From NCBI RefSeq assembly GCF_048771995.1, contig NC_133036.1, forward strand, positions 19,255,001-19,319,000: a DNA stretch of 64,000 nucleotides, given 5' to 3'. This document shows, in pieces, positions 60,172-64,000 of this stretch. A program made the translations under genes and the position numbers. The notes below the pieces were generated by a model. That model did not search any database. It had not been told where the DNA came from and saw only the letters and a list, made by a program, of their open reading frames with translations. Source of the stretch: Taeniopygia guttata (Eukaryota; Chordata; Aves; Passeriformes; Estrildidae). How positions within the stretch are numbered: position 1 is the stretch's first letter; each line of letters starts with the position of its first letter.

Positions 60172-63100
60172 TATATGACAAGATTCTTATGGGAAAGAGC
60201 TTTCCTAGACCCACAAGAAGTCAAAGCATCCTTAAGGTGAAGAGCAGCAGAGGAAACCTTTGATCTGTAAATTGAACTTGCAAGGTAAAACACAGGCTGC
60301 TTTCTGGTGAGAACTTTAATGTGTTTTCAGGCCATACAGACAACTCTCCCTGGAAAGAAGCAGTTACCAAGAATCAAGAATTAAGGATGAGATTGTAACC
60401 CAGCCTGGACAGGGGGTGTAGCTGAGGAGCAAAGGCAGAGCTCTCCTGTCAGCCAGCACGGGAGGTGAAGGCAACAGAAGCAGCAGATGCCAGATTCCCT
60501 GATCATGCTGTGTGCTCTGCTAAGAGCTCCAGTCCTCCTTAGGCTGGGCCTGCAGAGCTGGACTGAGAGTGGCCTGGCAGGAGGGGAGAGGTCCTGTCCC
60601 TGCACTGCCACCAGGGAACGACAGCAACAAGTCCAAGACTAGAAACAGCAGGAAAACATGTAACAGGAATAAGAACAGAAAACTATTTTAAAGTTTGGAA
60701 AAGGAGGTTTGCTGGTGAGGAAGGACAGACTGAAGTTTCCACGGCTGCAAAGTGGTATAATCCTGCCTCCTTGATATGGGGATGATGAGCTCCCAGAAGT
60801 CCTTAGACACTGGGAATTCCAAGAAAAGCCAAAGATATGCATAACAAATCAAAACAGGAAATTACCAGGGTACAGCAAGATTTCAAATGGTGCCAGAGCA
60901 GCTCACTATTTTCTGGAGAAAAAGGTACTGACATGCAGTTAAGATGTTGACTAAAGTCATCCATTGTGCCTGTCTGAGATGGAAAACAAAAGATGTAAAA
61001 TAGTAAGAAAGTTTGAATTACACATCAGAGCAAATGCAGGCAGAAAGAAGAAAAAGACAACACATGGGGAATGGAAAACTTCCCACAAGATGCCTCAGAG
61101 ACAAAAACTGAATTTCAATCCTTCCAACACACCAGGAAAACAATCAGGCAATGGTGGCCCACAGACCACACTTTGGTCAGTCCAGAGCACCAATGGTGAG
61201 ATAACTCCAGGGCAAGGAAAAGGTGCAGAGTCACCCAAATGCCAGGAGAAGATCCATGGCTTTAGGACAGGCAAACACACAAGAGCCTGGATGTGTTTAT
61301 ACACATGGACAGGTTTTGTATGAGGATAAAATGTAATGAGACAGGCACCAGAAAAGAAACCACCAGGTGGCTGTAGGCAGAACAGATTGCCTAAGTGCTG
61401 AAGGACAAAACTGATTAACTGCCTGTGTGGACATGGAACTGACTTTTTACTGAAGAACTGATGATGACCTGTATTACATAATAAATTATTTCAGAGTTTA
61501 GTTTGAAGGTTTAGTTTTCAGATGAGTAAAGATGAAGGACACCACTAAAGCATTTTTTTGCACTTGACAATACACATAGGGACAAAATACAGGAGAAACA
61601 GTTCAACAGAACTACAGGAAACCAACCCTGTGTTTCTCCTTTAATTCATTCTTTTCTCCACTTTTTCCTTCCACCTCTTTTTTGGTAGCAATTAAAGATT
61701 ACAGAACCTGGAAGTGGCAAACAGAAACATCTGTTGACAATGTCAGTGACTTCCCTGTGCTCTGTTCTGGATTATCTGGATTTCTTCCCTTTTGAGAGAT
61801 GAACTGGACAGCAGCCCAAGGGAATCTCTTCTTTTGTAGAAACTGAGGTACGTTCAAGAACATTTTAAATGGGTACAGGGGAAGGTAAAGGAAAAAAAAA
61901 AAACCAAGTAGAAGGGAAGACTGAACACCCAAAAGATGTGGGTTTCAGAGAGGATCATTGAGACCTGCAGATAAAAGATGACAATAAGGAAATGGGGATA
62001 TTTGACCAGATATTACTCTAGACAACAGGTGACATTTCAGACCCACAAAACTATGCAAAGAAGTGATTAGGTTCTCTGGAGTTTTTACAGAAATAAAAAA
62101 CAGAGAGAAAAACCTTATTAATTGAGTGTATTTTTTGTACTCTGTGTGTTTTCCAGCCCTTGAAGGGATCACAGGTGCCATCAGTGAATGGTTCCACATT
62201 ATGAGTACAAAAATGCTCTGGAAGGAATACATCTATGGTCAGTCAATGAACCCAGAATAAAGTTTCCATCATGAGTTGCCAGGCAACCCACAGCCATTAA
62301 AAGCCATGTATTTCATGCTGGAGTCATAATTAGCAGAATGCAATTACTGCCTTTCAAGGAAACAAGGAGACAGAGACAAAGCACCAGCCAACTATTGATC
62401 ACATGCCCTCTGATCATCAGAAATAGAGAAGCATTTCCCAGTTCCCTGTCAGCCAGGTACTGATCCCACCACCTGTCCCTGAGGCTGAGCCTCCAGCTCC
62501 ATCACTGCTGCTAAAGCAGCTCTCAGAGCAGACTGGCACTGTACCAAGACACTCCCCCAACCAAAAAAAGCTTTAAGCACAAGCATCTTCAATATCTGGG
62601 ATGCCCCCATGGAAGTAAAGCAATCAGATGAACCACCCCTAAAAAAACAGGTTCTCTCCTAGAGCTGAACTAAATTTAAATTAGTCACAGAATTGAAAGC
62701 ATCGAATGACATAGTATTGAAGGGACCCAGCCATGGACTGCTTTATTTCCAGCCCAGCACACAGATCAGTGCCCTGCTGGGCCAGAGCTATCCGGGACAA
62801 CAGACAGCAATGCAGAGAAATACAAAATGCCTGCTAAAATGTAAAACTCAACGACATCAATTTTTAATAAAGGAGAGTTTCCTGTGTCTATCCCATCTCC
62901 CATTTCTGATGACCCTTTTCCATCCCATTGTTTTTGTTCTAAAAGCCTGGCATATTATCAGAATAACCATGGATCAAGATAAAACATTCTTCTAGCAATC
63001 AGTACCCAAAGGTACTTGGGCTCTTACATGGGGCTGGTATCCAAATTTGACCTTTAATTAAAATTAAGATTACATTCCTTTGCTGAGACTCAGTCATGGC

Positions 63101-63880
63101 TCAGAGTCTTGCACAGGACACTCCACTGTGTGAAGCCAGCTGCCATCTCTGCCATGCAGTGCCCCTTTCTACAGCGAGCACCTTCCTTTCCTGAGCCCTG
63201 CACTGTCGCCCTGATTCTAAAGATTTTCTAAAGCCTTCTGAGTTTACATTCTGTTAGAAATTTTTCTCACACAACTTTCTGTAAGCAACCTATTGTTTTA
63301 CATTCCTTCATAAGGGTAGAGAAACTTGATGTACTAGTAGTTTGTCCAATGTCTTTGGAAAAGTAGCACATTCACTCTTCAATCCACTGTCACCTTTAGA
63401 AAAGTATAAATGCTAAAGTCAAAAAGTAAACACACTATTTTTCACCTTGCAAATAGCAGTAACTCGCGCTGTACTTTCACGTGTCCTATAGCGACACTGC
63501 AGTGGGGCTGGGCTGGGCTGGCTGCACAGACTGGAATGGCTTCATCCATCAGTCCTGCCGGGTGTGAGATGGGAAGATGGGGCTGAGCACGGCTGTAATT
63601 CATCCCAGAGACGCAGAGTGACTCGGGCAGCGCTGTGCCCAGGACTGTCTCAGTGACACGTCTGCAGCAGCCAAGCCAGCGGCACAGACACCAATGCCCT
63701 GCCAGCCAAGCTCAGGCCTCGCACAGCACCCGGCTCTTCCCGGGAATCCCGTCTGCAGAGACCCGCGCCACGCACGGACCTGCTGCCATGAGGGCACAGG
63801 CTCCATTCTCAGCCATGGCCGGAGCCCTGCACGAGCCAGGGCAGGTCTGAGCTGAGGGATTTCCTACAGCACAGCACCGA

Positions 63881-64000
63881 GCACCCTCAGCTTGGTCCTG
63901 AGCACCCTCAGCTTGGCCTTGAGCCCTGAGCACCCTCAGCTTGGCCCTGAGCCCTGAGCACCCTCAGCTTGGCCCTGAACACCCTGAGCTTGGCCCTGAG
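63881..64000. repeat. Minisatellite with 21/28-bp units, cut by the window edge
   Basis: Units GCACCCTCAGCTTGGCCCTGA, some extended by the 7-base block GCCCTGA, repeat at least five times and run to the last base. CTCAG and CTGAG within each unit can pair as short hairpins. Confidence 0.9.

Larger units (their letters stand above)
42649..64000 (-). other. WTIP: WTIP intron 1 (partial), rich in tandem repeats
   Basis: The LIM1 exon begins mid-codon at 42648, so the upstream exon with the first LIM1 ligands must lie at higher coordinates. I searched this stretch for the expected Cys-X2-Cys and His-X2-Cys part of LIM1 on the minus strand and did not find it, so the intron probably continues past 64000. 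It holds five tandem-repeat arrays, listed separately, one palindromic element and one possible ancient LINE fragment. CpG content rises in the last 550 bases. Confidence 0.6.

Noticed and set aside
1..64000. CRISPR arrays, operons, prokaryotic promoters or defence systems
   Set aside because: The sequence is vertebrate nuclear DNA; the tandem arrays are minisatellites without spacer-like diversity.

Overview
This is vertebrate nuclear DNA. Coding information comes as short exons with GT-AG introns, there are two CR1-type LINE fragments, and two retroviral solo LTRs are flanked by 6-bp target-site duplications. CR1 together with the LTR type points to a bird, probably a songbird; this is inference, since no species-specific marker was checked.

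One gene is clearly supported: the 3' half of WTIP (Wilms tumour 1-interacting protein, Ajuba/Zyxin family of LIM adaptors) on the minus strand. Six coding exons lie at 42648-42581, 30058-29996, 27629-27499, 26413-26362, 24663-24595 and 21832-21680. They join in frame through every splice site into the end of LIM1, all of LIM2, all of LIM3 and a C-terminal tail ending in a class I PDZ ligand (VTEL). A 3' UTR of about 3.95 kb follows, ending at a poly(A) signal at 17742-17737, with five Pumilio-type motifs. The large 5' exon (N-terminal region and start of LIM1) was not found, so intron 1 probably runs more than 21 kb off the right edge.

Layout: 1 to about 17.7 kb is intergenic or belongs to a gene I cannot identify. 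It holds two related solo LTRs (3434-4051 and 5255-5905), two CR1 fragments (13316-13430 minus, 15589-15957 plus), a T30 tract and a GT-rich patch. From 17.7 to 42.65 kb is the WTIP body with few repeats. From 42.65 to 64 kb is WTIP intron 1, rich in tandem repeats: a 56-unit GGGATGYT octamer array (45505-45950), a CA microsatellite, a 40-bp C-rich minisatellite (51701-51879), a 40-bp G-rich minisatellite with a G-quadruplex motif in nearly every unit (about 56808-57318), and a 21/28-bp minisatellite running off the end.

The observations most worth a second look are the one-sided G-to-A difference between the two solo LTRs (suggesting APOBEC-like editing of retroviral cDNA), the dense G-quadruplex-capable arrays in WTIP intron 1, and the cluster of Pumilio motifs in the WTIP 3' UTR. 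Most long open reading frames here are repeat artefacts or chance.
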